Below, one piece after another: positions 17,222-25,340 of a stretch of DNA of 37,718 nucleotides. This stretch comes from Bacillota bacterium. Its GTDB lineage: Bacteria; Bacillota_I; Bacilli_A; Erysipelotrichales; Erysipelotrichaceae. A program made the translations under genes and the position numbers. The notes under the pieces are model-generated. The model searched no databases, had not been told where the DNA came from, and saw nothing but the letters and a program-made list of their open reading frames with translations. Positions within the stretch are counted from its first letter, which is position 1; every line of letters starts with the position of its first letter. Location of the stretch: NCBI GenBank assembly GCA_018065105.1, contig JAGHTX010000056.1, positions 1 to 37,718 on the forward strand, written 5' to 3'.

Positions 17222-18481
17222 TTAATCAATAAAGTTAGCTAATAGATATTCTTCCGCTTCAGGGCACCATAATCCTTTGTGAGCGTCTACAATATCTGCT
17301 AATGCGATAAATCTTTCATCTTCTGCACCTTTAGCACGTAAGTCTGTTAATGCAGTTAATGGCATACTTAAGTGTGTGTAAATTAATTTCTTTCCACCTG
17401 GGATTTTTGGTAAGTTTAACGTAGTTTCTCCTGCAGCATCTAATCCACCAATGTGAGTAACCATTACAGCTGGGTTAATGCGTTTTGCCGCTGTTAATTC
17501 TAGTGACTCGATCATATCTGCAGTGTTTCCACCAGTTGTTCCCATTACGTGAGTTGAGTTATAGTGAACATCATAGAAGTTCATTTTTGCACTAAATTGG
17601 TTGTCAGTAGGTCCTGCGAAGAAGTTTAAACATCCATCGCGTCCTAATACCGCGCTACTTTGTTCAACAACTGCAGCAACTGGAGCGTAACATAATACAT
17701 CATCAAATCCAGTTCCACCAGTTAAGTCTCTTAAGTAAGCTACTGGGTCTTCCATTTTTCCAGTATTCACAAAGTGTAGATCAATTCCATCGGCTTTTGC
17801 CTCTTCAACCGGGAATAGTAATTCTGCACGATCCAATCTGTCTTGGTTAACGTCTGTTACCACAACCATGCTTGGACGTACATCGCGGTGTAATGCATAA
17901 GTTAAGGCACCTAATCCCATTGGACCAGCTCCTGCCATAATTGCTAACTTACCATCTTTTTTAATACCCATTTCGTGAGTATATACACCCATTTGTGTGT
18001 GGTAAGCTGCATTGAATGCGCCAATCGAACATGACATTGGTTCTGCTAACGAAGCTTCGTAATAAGCACGTCCCTTATATTCTAAGAAACATCCCAATTC
18101 CATTACTTCTGCAGGAATAATGCAGTATGTAGTATCCCCACCAAAGAATTCGTAAGAGTATCCTGGTGACCACATTGTTCCTTTGTAGTTCAATGCAGGT
18201 TGAAGAGTAAATTTCATACCTGGTTTGAATTTGTCTTGGTGATTTTTACCAACTTCAACGATATCTCCTGCCATTTCGTGTCCCATAATCGCTGGGTGAT
18301 CGGCAACATCTTCGTGAACTCGTTTGTGCTTCTCACCAAGAATAGCACACTTGTAAGTTGACATGCAAACGCTGTCAGATACGATTTTTACAAGGATTTC
18401 GTCATCGGTAATTTGAGGAAGTTCAAATTCGTCTAAACGAAGATCGCCTGCACCGTGTAAACGTAATGCTTTTGCTTTCAT
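17222..18481 (-). CDS. Zinc-type medium-chain alcohol dehydrogenase, L-sorbose-1-phosphate reductase (SorE)-like
   Basis: MDR features (IMGHEMAGDIVEVGKN; AGAGPMGLGALTYAL); length and overall sequence resemble SorE-type ketose/hexitol-phosphate dehydrogenases. Confidence 0.75.
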   Translation of the reverse strand: MKAKALRLHGAGDLRLDEFELPQITDDEILVKIVSDSVCMSTYKCAILGEKHKRVHEDVADHPAIMGHEMAGDIVEVGKNHQDKFKPGMKFTLQPALNYKGTMWSPGYSYEFFGGDTTYCIIPAEVMELGCFLEYKGRAYYEASLAEPMSCSIGAFNAAYHTQMGVYTHEMGIKKDGKLAIMAGAGPMGLGALTYALHRDVRPSMVVVTDVNQDRLDRAELLFPVEEAKADGIDLHFVNTGKMEDPVAYLRDLTGGTGFDDVLCYAPVAAVVEQSSAVLGRDGCLNFFAGPTDNQFSAKMNFYDVHYNSTHVMGTTGGNTADMIESLELTAAKRINPAVMVTHIGGLDAAGETTLNLPKIPGGKKLIYTHLSMPLTALTDLRAKGAEDERFIALADIVDAHKGLWCPEAEEYLLANFID

Positions 18482-18511
18482 TTTAAAAGTCTCCTTTCTG
18501 TCTTTCCTTTC

Positions 18512-18520
18512 GTTCCGAAA
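18512..18520. promoter_or_regulatory. Putative DeoR operator copy 1, GTTCCGAAA
   Basis: Matches GTTTCGAAA at 18585-18593 with one change; the copies are 73 bp apart in the divergent region. Confidence 0.45.
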
Positions 18521-18531
18521 CTTACGCTTTC

Positions 18532-18559
18532 ATTATAACAGTTGTAAGCGCTTTGTCAA
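18532..18559 (-). promoter_or_regulatory. Promoter of the dehydrogenase-deoR-PTS unit (-35 TTGACA, 16 bp, -10 TATAAT)
   Basis: Perfect consensus hexamers on the minus strand (18554-18559 and 18532-18537). Confidence 0.85.
18543..18556. promoter_or_regulatory. Putative CcpA cre site TGTAAGCGCTTTGT
   Basis: 13/14 match to TGWAARCGYTTWCW; lies between and over the promoter hexamers. Confidence 0.7.
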
Positions 18560-18584
18560 CTGTCATTTCAAAAATTATGTTGTT

Positions 18585-18593
18585 GTTTCGAAA
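18585..18593. promoter_or_regulatory. Putative DeoR operator copy 2, GTTTCGAAA
   Basis: Overlaps a likely fruK -35 (TTGTTT 18583-18588; -10 TATTCT 18606-18611). Confidence 0.45.
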
Positions 18594-18639
18594 GTTATTT
18601 TGTGCTATTCTATTATCAGAAGAAAAAAAGGAGAAAAAT

Positions 18640-19539
18640 ATGATTTACACAGTTACATTAAACCCAGCTCTTGACTACGTTATCCAAGTAGATCACTTCA
18701 AACCCGGACAAATCAACCGTAATAAAAAAGAAGACATCTTCTACGGCGGAAAAGGAATTAACGTATCTTGCATTCTGAATGAATTAGATTTTAAAAGTAC
18801 CGCTTTTGGATTCATTGCCGGATTCACTGGAAAAGCATTAAGCGATGGATTGGAAAAAATGGGAATTACTTCAGATTTCATCCCTGTCGAAAAAGGTATG
18901 ACAAGAATTAATGTAAAAATGAAATCAGATGAAGAAACAGAAATCAATGGTATGGGACCTATCATTGAAGATGCAGATTTTAAAGCTTTATTAGCACAAA
19001 CTTCTAAATTAGGAAAAGGAGATATGATCATTATTTCCGGAAACATTCCAAAGTGCATGGCCCACGATACTTATGAAACAATTATCGTAAACTTGAATCC
19101 AGAAGTTGATTTAGTGGTAGATGCAGAAAAATACTTATTAATGAAAATCTTAAAATTCCACCCATTCCTAATCAAACCAAACAACATCGAATTAGCCGAA
19201 ATGTTTGATGCAGAAATCAAAAACGACGAAGACATTATCTTCTATGCACGTAAGCTTCAAGAATTAGGAGCAAGAAACGTTCTTGTTTCTATGGCAGGTG
19301 ATGGAGCCATCTTGGTTGACGAAAACAACGGTGTTCACAAATTAGGTGTCGCAAAAGGTACGGTAGTAAACTCTGTTGGTGCTGGAGATTCCATGGTAGC
19401 TGGATTCATTGCTGGATATCTAAAATCAAACGATTACGAATACGCCCTTAAATTAGGTACAGCTTGCGGTGGAGCTACAGCTTTCCATTCAGGACTTGCC
19501 ACTCGCGAACAAATCGAAGAAACATTAGCTACTCTATAA
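18640..19539 (+). CDS. fruK: 1-phosphofructokinase (PfkB family)
   Basis: MIYTVTLNPALDYVIQVDHF, GGKGINVS, TRINVKMKSDEETEINGMGP, NSVGAGDSMVAGF. ATG 18640 with AAGGAG SD. Confidence 0.9.
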   Translation: MIYTVTLNPALDYVIQVDHFKPGQINRNKKEDIFYGGKGINVSCILNELDFKSTAFGFIAGFTGKALSDGLEKMGITSDFIPVEKGMTRINVKMKSDEETEINGMGPIIEDADFKALLAQTSKLGKGDMIIISGNIPKCMAHDTYETIIVNLNPEVDLVVDAEKYLLMKILKFHPFLIKPNNIELAEMFDAEIKNDEDIIFYARKLQELGARNVLVSMAGDGAILVDENNGVHKLGVAKGTVVNSVGAGDSMVAGFIAGYLKSNDYEYALKLGTACGGATAFHSGLATREQIEETLATL

Positions 19540-19549
19540 TAACGAATAA

Positions 19550-19579
19550 GAGCTCCATTTCTGGAGCTCATTTTTTTTA
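19550..19579. terminator. Intrinsic terminator between convergent genes
   Basis: GAGCTCC-atttct-GGAGCTC followed by ATTTTTTTT. Confidence 0.85.
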
Positions 19580-21139
19580 CCATGAATTTTCGTCGTTTAA
19601 TACTTCAAGAGAAGGATCTAATGGTTCTTCTTTAAAGACAGTTCTCATATATAAGTTAACCTGATCACGAACACCTTGTCGGGAAATGACACGAGGATCA
19701 AATAAATCATGTGTTACCCAAATCAAGTGAATTCCTTTTTCTCTCGCTTTTTCTTCAAATTGACCATGCATACCTGTTAAAGCCTTACAACTCATATGTT
19801 CCCAAAGAATAACCGTATCGGCTCTAAATTGTTCACAGAATTCCCAAAGTTCATCCAATAAAACCTTATATCCTCCATGTGTACGATTACGCATAATCAT
19901 ATTTTCCGTTAACCAGGCTATATCATACATAGCTTGTTCACGATTTTCTGGTGTATCTTCTTCGGCAATAATCTTAGTAGAGACCATTGACAACATATCT
20001 GTTAATGGCAAGATCCCCCAGCAGTTTTGTAGCCAAATCAAAAAATCCATATAGAAGTGGGATTGTACACCCCAAACAATAGCGCGGTGACGATACTCTG
20101 GCACTACCATATTCTTCTTTTCATATCCTTTACGTGCCAGTTCCGTAATTCGACGATCGGCCGTAACGAAATCTTCTACTTTTCCACAAATAGCCATATA
20201 GTTTGTTTCTGTATATAAAGCTAAGTTAGAACCAAATACTTGCGGATAATCCGTTTTATTAATATCTAACCATTCCTGACGATGACGAGTGGATTCATTC
20301 ACACGTTTTGCACATTCAAAATAGTGTTTCCAATCCCACTTTTCTCCTGCGTGTTCTTCAATAAAAGAAATCGCATTACGAACTTCCTGGGCAGCGTATT
20401 CTTGCACATCGTCTTCTCTATGACGAAGAGGAGCTGCCAATTGGAAACAAGGAATACCATGTTCCCCTTCCAATTTATTCATTAATACTTCATTTCCCAT
20501 TAAGGAACCATCGCATGTTGTATTGCATTGAATCGCACAGGCACCTAATACGGGGAAATCGTCTTCAATGGAAATACCCACTTCCATTTCTGGCATCGGA
20601 CAAACATCCCCTGGTAATCCATACGATTGCGCAATGTCTAAATACTTTTCAGCAGCGTGTTGATTCAATAAAACCGATACATAAGCAGAAGGCGTTTCTC
20701 TGGATAATCCTTTAAGCGTTGGAAACCCCATCATGACCGCTGTCATTTCATTTTCATCCACAAGGACAACTTTATCGGAAAACTCTTTGTCATTTCCAAC
20801 ATTACGGTCCCCTCTAAATAAGTTTTCGAGTAATTTGGCAACATCTTCCACAACCAAATCAAACTCTTCGTGACAAATACGAAGCTGTTCCCCTCGTAAA
20901 CCTTGGGTATGGCGGTCTACCATCATTGGTACGGCCAAATAGTTTTTCATCCAGGAATAGCGAAAGAACCCTTTAATGTTGTTGGGTTTGGTCATGAATT
21001 TGGCAAGCACACTTACATTCTTTAGCCAGCGAGTGTAATCATAAAAAGTATCTTGTACCCCTCGCCATTCTCTTCGGTTTCTTACCTTACCATCGGTATA
21101 TAAATCGCCCAAAGGGACTTTTCCTAATTTTTTAAACAT
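19577..21139 (-). CDS. 2-hydroxyacyl-CoA dehydratase-family protein (larger subunit)
   Basis: GACAIQCNTTCDGSLMG and VILWEHMSCKALTG cysteine motifs typical of the HgdA/HgdB fold; paired with 21141-22325. Confidence 0.8.
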   Translation of the reverse strand: MFKKLGKVPLGDLYTDGKVRNRREWRGVQDTFYDYTRWLKNVSVLAKFMTKPNNIKGFFRYSWMKNYLAVPMMVDRHTQGLRGEQLRICHEEFDLVVEDVAKLLENLFRGDRNVGNDKEFSDKVVLVDENEMTAVMMGFPTLKGLSRETPSAYVSVLLNQHAAEKYLDIAQSYGLPGDVCPMPEMEVGISIEDDFPVLGACAIQCNTTCDGSLMGNEVLMNKLEGEHGIPCFQLAAPLRHREDDVQEYAAQEVRNAISFIEEHAGEKWDWKHYFECAKRVNESTRHRQEWLDINKTDYPQVFGSNLALYTETNYMAICGKVEDFVTADRRITELARKGYEKKNMVVPEYRHRAIVWGVQSHFYMDFLIWLQNCWGILPLTDMLSMVSTKIIAEEDTPENREQAMYDIAWLTENMIMRNRTHGGYKVLLDELWEFCEQFRADTVILWEHMSCKALTGMHGQFEEKAREKGIHLIWVTHDLFDPRVISRQGVRDQVNLYMRTVFKEEPLDPSLEVLNDENSW

Positions 21140-21140
21140 A

Positions 21141-22325
21141 TTATAGGTCTCCTTGTAGCTTTTTCATTTCTACACTTTCGACAAAAGCCTGCACACGTGT
21201 ACGCATTTGTCCTGAATTTCCAATCGCATAAGGACGGTCTACAGATAATACTGGATAGTGATATGTATCTCTAAGTACTTGTGTTCCCATCATTCTTTCG
21301 TACGCCCATGGATCGCAGAACTTCATTTGTTCATAAATGATACCATCGGCTTTGTATTCTTTCGCAATTTTATCCACATATTCTTTACGACCATTGACTT
21401 TAATCGAATTCATATATCTTGGACATTGTCCTCGGCTCATATAGGCACGACACACTTGGGTCAGCGCATCTTCTTCATCGTTTAATTCAATCGGATTTCT
21501 TCCTGGTAAAGATCCATAACAGAAGCGGTCCGCACAAACATAGGCTCCACATTCTTCGATCAGCTTGATTACATCGATATCATCGACTTCCGATCCAACC
21601 AATGCCACACGAATTCTATAAGGCTTTTCATCTGGCTCACGTGTTTTTAATTCTTCTAATGTTTCTTCTAACATATCAATTAATAAATATTTTGGACAAA
21701 CATAGGAAGCAAGTACCATTAGAGAATATTCATATCCCGTGATTCTTGGATTTAATTCTTTTCTATAATCGCCAATTTCTCGTAATAAGTGACAAATTTT
21801 ATTATGTTCTTCTACCGATTTTCGAATGGCTGCATCGGATACATCAATGCCGAATTTTTCTTTTAATGGCATCAAGATATGATTCTTACATTGTAGAACA
21901 TATAGAGCTAGTCCATTATCATCGCATTTCATTGGAATTTCCATGTATTCATAGAAATAGTTTTCCTTGTCCATGGTCTTTAATAACTCCATATTTTCGA
22001 CACAGCGATTCATCATAGTGCATCCATCTGGAGTAATAATACAGTCGGTAAAATTATATCCACCTTCCATTGCTCTTTCCAATAAGGCTCTCGTATATTC
22101 ACAAAGGAAGTTTGTTAAATAATAGGTTGCCATATCAATTGAACCTGTTCTTGGAGCTCGTAAGCGTACCGAAAAAGTCCCCGCTAAATTAATCAAAGGT
22201 TCCGGTACGTTTTCACAAACCGTGGCTACACATTTGTTGCCATCTTCGATTCCTTTTTGAACAAGTTCATTATTGGCTTCCATGAGTAATCTTTCAAAAG
22301 TATATGTATATTTTAGGTCTTTCAT
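21141..22325 (-). CDS. 2-hydroxyacyl-CoA dehydratase-family protein (second subunit)
   Basis: IITPDGCTMMNRC, LIEECGAYVCADRFCYGS and IIYEQMKFCDPWAYERM family motifs. Confidence 0.85.
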   Translation of the reverse strand: MKDLKYTYTFERLLMEANNELVQKGIEDGNKCVATVCENVPEPLINLAGTFSVRLRAPRTGSIDMATYYLTNFLCEYTRALLERAMEGGYNFTDCIITPDGCTMMNRCVENMELLKTMDKENYFYEYMEIPMKCDDNGLALYVLQCKNHILMPLKEKFGIDVSDAAIRKSVEEHNKICHLLREIGDYRKELNPRITGYEYSLMVLASYVCPKYLLIDMLEETLEELKTREPDEKPYRIRVALVGSEVDDIDVIKLIEECGAYVCADRFCYGSLPGRNPIELNDEEDALTQVCRAYMSRGQCPRYMNSIKVNGRKEYVDKIAKEYKADGIIYEQMKFCDPWAYERMMGTQVLRDTYHYPVLSVDRPYAIGNSGQMRTRVQAFVESVEMKKLQGDL

Positions 22326-22356
22326 TAAACATCACCATGATTTCTATTTATAAAGA

Positions 22357-22391
22357 AAAGGCAGAGGAAATACCCTTACTGCCTTTTATCG
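22357..22391 (-). terminator. Terminator-like hairpin between the oxidoreductase and dehydratase genes
   Basis: AAAGGCAG...CTGCCTTT; minus-strand continuation TCTTTAT. Confidence 0.5.
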
Positions 22392-22404
22392 ATTTCCTTA
22401 TAGA

Positions 22405-25227
22405 TTATTTTTTTCTTTTAATCGCAATTTTTGCCCCTTGTTTCGCTGCATAAGGAATAATTTCTTTAAATTTATCTTCTGCTTTTGACATTTTTGCACA
22501 ATCTGGATGGCTACGAATCAATTGAATCGCATCAAATTCACATTTTGTTGTACAGATACCACATCCGATACATTTATTTTCATCGACAATCGAAGCTCCA
22601 CATCCTAAACAGCGAGCCGTTTCAATCTTCACTTGTTCTTCTGTTAATGTCTTGTGAGCATCTCTAAAGCTCATAGGACTTGTAGCACTCATTCCGGCTT
22701 CTTGTCTAGGCGCTTTATCGTAAGAACCGATGAATAAGTTTGTCTTATCCAACTCGATGAATTGGCGTTTATTCTTACCAATTGTCATAGATGCACCTGG
22801 GCGAACGAAACGGTGAATTGAGTCGGCTACATAGTGACCTTGTGCAATCGCATCGATTACGAATTTAGGTCCCGTGAATACATCACCACCAACGAATACA
22901 CATGGATCGTCTGTTTGATATGTTAATTGGTCAGCAACTGGATAGTTTCCATGCCAAGTTTTTACGTCGGTACCATTCAACAATCCACCCCAGTTAATGC
23001 TTTGTCCAATCGCAAATACTACATGATCGGCTGCCACTTCCATTGTTTGTGATTCATCGTATACTGGAGAGAAACGTTTTGTTTCTGGATCAATTGTGCG
23101 TACACATTTCTTAAAGACGATAGATTTAACGTTTCCATTTTCATCTTTAATAATTTCTTTTGGTCCCCAACCATTGTTGATTGCGATATTTTCTTCTAGT
23201 GTTTCCGCAACTTCTTCATTAGAAGCTGGCATAGTTTCTCGTGATTCTAAAGCGAACATAGAAACCGAAGAAGCACTGAATCGCTTAGCGGTTCTTGCGC
23301 AGTCAATCGCAACATTTCCTCCACCGACTACGACAACATTACCATTCATAGTTTGGCTTTGATCTTCTGTGGCATCGTGTAAGAAATCTACGGCTAAAGA
23401 AATATTTTTCGCATCTTGACCAGGGATTCCAGGTAAACGTCCACCTTGACATCCGATGGCTACATAGAAGGCTTTATATCCTTCCTTCTTTAATTGTGGA
23501 ATGGATACATCTTTTCCAACTTCAACTCCACATCGGATTTCTACACCCATTTCTTTGATGACTTCGATTTCTGCATCAATGATATCCTTTTCTAATTTAT
23601 AAGATGGGATACCGTAACGCATCATACCACCTGGTTTTTTATTCTTTTCAAATACGGTTGGTTTATATCCTAAAATCGCAAGATAGAAAGCTGCACTCAA
23701 TCCTGCAGGTCCCGCACCAATAATCGCAATCTTATCTGGCCAGCGTTCTAACTTTTTAGTTCTTCCTGGAGAAGCTGGAATGTTGATTTCTGGAATATAT
23801 CGAGTGGCTGCATCTAAATCTTGCGCCGCAATAAACTTCTTAACCGCATCGATCGCAACCGCTTGGTCAATGGTTCCTCTTGTACAAGCTTCTTCACAAC
23901 GTTTGTTGCAGACACGTCCACAAATAGCTGGGAACGGATTATCTTTTTTGATTAAAGCTAAAGCTTCACGATAACGTCCTTGGCTGGCCATTTTTAGATA
24001 TCCTTGTACCGCAACATGCGCAGGACAAGCCGTTTTACAAGGGGCAGTTCCTGTATCGTAACAGTTGATTCGGTTGTTGTCGCGATAGTCTTCGTCCCAT
24101 TTTTCTGGACCCCAGCTTAACACATTTGGTAATTCGTGTTTAGGATATAGAATTGGCCCTTCTTTTGTACATAGTTTTTGTCCAAGTTTTACAGCTCCGG
24201 CCGGGCAATATTCAACACATTTACCACAGGCAACACAGTTCTTTGGATTTACACGAGCACGATACGCACTTGCGGAAAGGTTTGGTGTATTAAATAATTG
24301 TGAAGTACGTAGTGCGTTACAAATATTTACGTTACAGTTACAGATTCCAAAGATTTTATCTTCACCATCGATATTTGTGATTTGGTGAACGAAACCATTG
24401 TCTTCGGCTTTTTTCAAAATAGCCATGGCTTCTTCATAGGTAATATCGTGTCCTTTTCCTGTTTCTCTAGAATAGTCGGCAAAATCTCCAACCCCGATAC
24501 ACCAGGCTTGGCTATCATCCGCACATCCTTCTCCTAAAGCTCCACGAGATACACGACAAGAACATTGTCCAACTCCAATGTGTCCTTCGTATTTCTTTAA
24601 CCAGTAAGAAATGTGTTCGATATCCACGGATTTATTTTCCATAGAAATAGCTTTTTCAACTGGAATAACGTGCATTCCTATTCCGGCTCCTCCTGGAGGG
24701 ATTAAGTGGGTAAGTCCGGCTAATGGAATATATGTCATTCTTTCAAAGAAAGAAGCTAAAGCAGGGTGTTCTTTTAAACGATTGTTTTCTCCTGTTACTA
24801 GATCTTCTTCCATATTGAATAATTCGGCAGATCCTGGAACAAATAACGTTAATGTATAACGACGATCTGTTGGTCCTTCAATTGGTCCATTGTGATCATA
24901 GTTGTTTCCATAATCGTATTCCAACAATCCAATATAGCTCATTTCATCTAACAATTTTTGGAATTGTTCTTCTTCGCCTTCTTTTACTTTACAAAGCTTT
25001 AATAATTCTGGGAATGTATAGTGTTCACGAAGTTTCATTTTTAAGGCAATGTCTGCCATTTCATCGCTAACAATTTCACGTAATCCCCAATATTCTGGAT
25101 CATCGGATGTAATCTTTACTTTGTGTAAAGCTACATCGGTAATTTTTTGTGCTAATTTAAGAATTTTCTTACTCGGCTTTTTTTCACCCATATATTTAGG
25201 GGTTACTGCCTTACTCATCTCAGCCAT
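22405..25227 (-). CDS. Multidomain 4Fe-4S / FAD-NAD(P) oxidoreductase (GltD/NfnB-like core), 940 aa
   Basis: Ferredoxin clusters CVACGKCVEYCPAG and CIGCGICTTKCEFDA; GltD-type CKTACPAHVAVQGYL...CGRVCNKRCEEAC; GAGPAGLSAAFYLA; VVVVGGGNVAIDCARTAKR. Confidence 0.88.
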   Translation of the reverse strand: MAEMSKAVTPKYMGEKKPSKKILKLAQKITDVALHKVKITSDDPEYWGLREIVSDEMADIALKMKLREHYTFPELLKLCKVKEGEEEQFQKLLDEMSYIGLLEYDYGNNYDHNGPIEGPTDRRYTLTLFVPGSAELFNMEEDLVTGENNRLKEHPALASFFERMTYIPLAGLTHLIPPGGAGIGMHVIPVEKAISMENKSVDIEHISYWLKKYEGHIGVGQCSCRVSRGALGEGCADDSQAWCIGVGDFADYSRETGKGHDITYEEAMAILKKAEDNGFVHQITNIDGEDKIFGICNCNVNICNALRTSQLFNTPNLSASAYRARVNPKNCVACGKCVEYCPAGAVKLGQKLCTKEGPILYPKHELPNVLSWGPEKWDEDYRDNNRINCYDTGTAPCKTACPAHVAVQGYLKMASQGRYREALALIKKDNPFPAICGRVCNKRCEEACTRGTIDQAVAIDAVKKFIAAQDLDAATRYIPEINIPASPGRTKKLERWPDKIAIIGAGPAGLSAAFYLAILGYKPTVFEKNKKPGGMMRYGIPSYKLEKDIIDAEIEVIKEMGVEIRCGVEVGKDVSIPQLKKEGYKAFYVAIGCQGGRLPGIPGQDAKNISLAVDFLHDATEDQSQTMNGNVVVVGGGNVAIDCARTAKRFSASSVSMFALESRETMPASNEEVAETLEENIAINNGWGPKEIIKDENGNVKSIVFKKCVRTIDPETKRFSPVYDESQTMEVAADHVVFAIGQSINWGGLLNGTDVKTWHGNYPVADQLTYQTDDPCVFVGGDVFTGPKFVIDAIAQGHYVADSIHRFVRPGASMTIGKNKRQFIELDKTNLFIGSYDKAPRQEAGMSATSPMSFRDAHKTLTEEQVKIETARCLGCGASIVDENKCIGCGICTTKCEFDAIQLIRSHPDCAKMSKAEDKFKEIIPYAAKQGAKIAIKRKK

Positions 25228-25309
25228 ATTATTCTCCTTTAAATGCGCCTTTATTACATAAATTTTACCATGTAGCCATATCTAACACAAATATGTATTT
25301 GTTAGGTTT

Positions 25310-25340
25310 AAAAGAAAAAAGAGTTCGACTTTGAACTCTT
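25310..25340 (-). terminator. Intrinsic terminator of the M17 peptidase gene
   Basis: AAGAGTTC/GAACTCTT arms with a T run on the minus strand. Confidence 0.75.
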
